64,000 nt of DNA from Escherichia sp. E1V33 (GTDB lineage Bacteria > Pseudomonadota > Gammaproteobacteria > Enterobacterales > Enterobacteriaceae), in the NCBI RefSeq assembly GCF_004211955.1, contig NZ_RHJI01000021.1, positions 1 through 64,000 of the forward strand, written 5' to 3'. Below the pieces are notes generated by a model, which saw nothing but the letters and a program-made list of their open reading frames with translations, did no database searches and was not told the origin of the DNA. Made by a program: the position numbers and the translations under genes. How positions within the stretch are numbered: the first letter of the stretch is position 1; every line of letters starts with the position of its first letter. Shown here one piece after another: positions 63,880-64,000 of this stretch.

Positions 63880-64000
63880 TTAATGGGACTTGAGACGATA
63901 ACGACTGCTGCGTTTACGTAACGTCCCAGCAGAAAAGAGCTGTTCGAGCGCATTTCTGGCTTTTTCCAGCGGCCAGTCAAAGTGGGCAGCCACTTCTCCT
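63880..64000 (-). CDS. eutK: EutK, ethanolamine microcompartment protein, C-terminal part
   Basis: The minus-strand frame runs off the right edge and stops with TAA at 63880-63882. The visible 40 residues (GEVAAHFDWPLEKARNALEQ, then LFSAGTLRKRSSRYRLKSH) are the winged-helix-like, basic C-terminal extension of EutK. The microcompartment shell domain lies outside the window. It is the last gene of the eut operon. Confidence 0.85.
   Translation of the reverse strand, partial: GEVAAHFDWPLEKARNALEQLFSAGTLRKRSSRYRLKSH

Overview
This window is chromosomal DNA of Escherichia coli or a very close relative. From 7 kb to the right end the genes, their order and their protein lengths match the E. coli segment running from dsdC to eutK. 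Four local differences from the K-12 layout, as I remember it, show that this is another strain. This identification rests on recognising proteins; no database search was possible.

Left accessory region (1-7050). Positions 1-4648 hold the early leftward-operon type genes of a lambdoid prophage, all on the + strand and many sharing stop/start bases: the ssb tail, a DEDD exonuclease, small DUF5405-like and Ea22-like proteins, a DUF550/DUF551 protein, and finally torI, the excisionase (recombination directionality factor) of KplE1/CPS-53-type prophages that integrate in argW. An argW-like attachment core follows at about 4722. Between that core and dsdC lies a second, decayed element. It has an integrase pseudogene with an internal deletion and a nonsense codon, repeats that look like integrase arm sites near both ends, and an apparently intact YefM/YoeB-type toxin-antitoxin pair with a TGTAC-type palindromic operator.

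Core, 7-32 kb. The order is D-serine use (dsdC, dsdX, dsdA), an IS3-type transposase scrap, yfdY, lpxP, the 23-codon gene ypdK, alaC, the pyruvate-sensing system ypdA/ypdB with ypdC, the fructose-type PTS and peptidase cluster fryA-ypdE-ypdF-fryC-fryB, glk, yfeO, ypeC, mntH with MntR and Fur sites, nupC and pdeA. The emrYK-evgAS-oxc-frc block that K-12 carries between dsdA and yfdY is absent, and the IS scrap lies at the junction.

Translation cluster, 32.7-36.3 kb. Two tRNA-Ala genes have different anticodons (GGC and UGC). They are followed by yfeC, yfeD, gltX and the valU-valX-valY-lysV array. Just after lysV is a second lysV 3' fragment whose T-loop is interrupted by 64 nt, followed by a duplicated terminator. 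Next comes yfeH: the K-12 genes xapR, xapB, xapA, yfeN and yfeR are missing here.

Core, 36-64 kb. This holds yfeH, ypeB, ligA, zipA, cysZ, cysK, ptsH-ptsI-crr, pdxK, yfeK, cysM, the sulfate/thiosulfate transporter genes cysP-T-W-A, ucpA, the MurNAc genes murR/murQ-murP-yfeW, a tandemly repeated BIME/hairpin block, yfeX, yfeY, yfeZ, ypeA, amiA, hemF, eutR and the 3' end of eutK. The gene yfeS of K-12 is absent, so yfeK and cysM overlap tail to tail.

Several genes work together across the window. PtsI, HPr and Crr supply phosphate to MurP, which has no IIA domain. CysPTWA and CysZ bring in sulfate for CysK and CysM. Glk handles unphosphorylated glucose beside the PTS genes.
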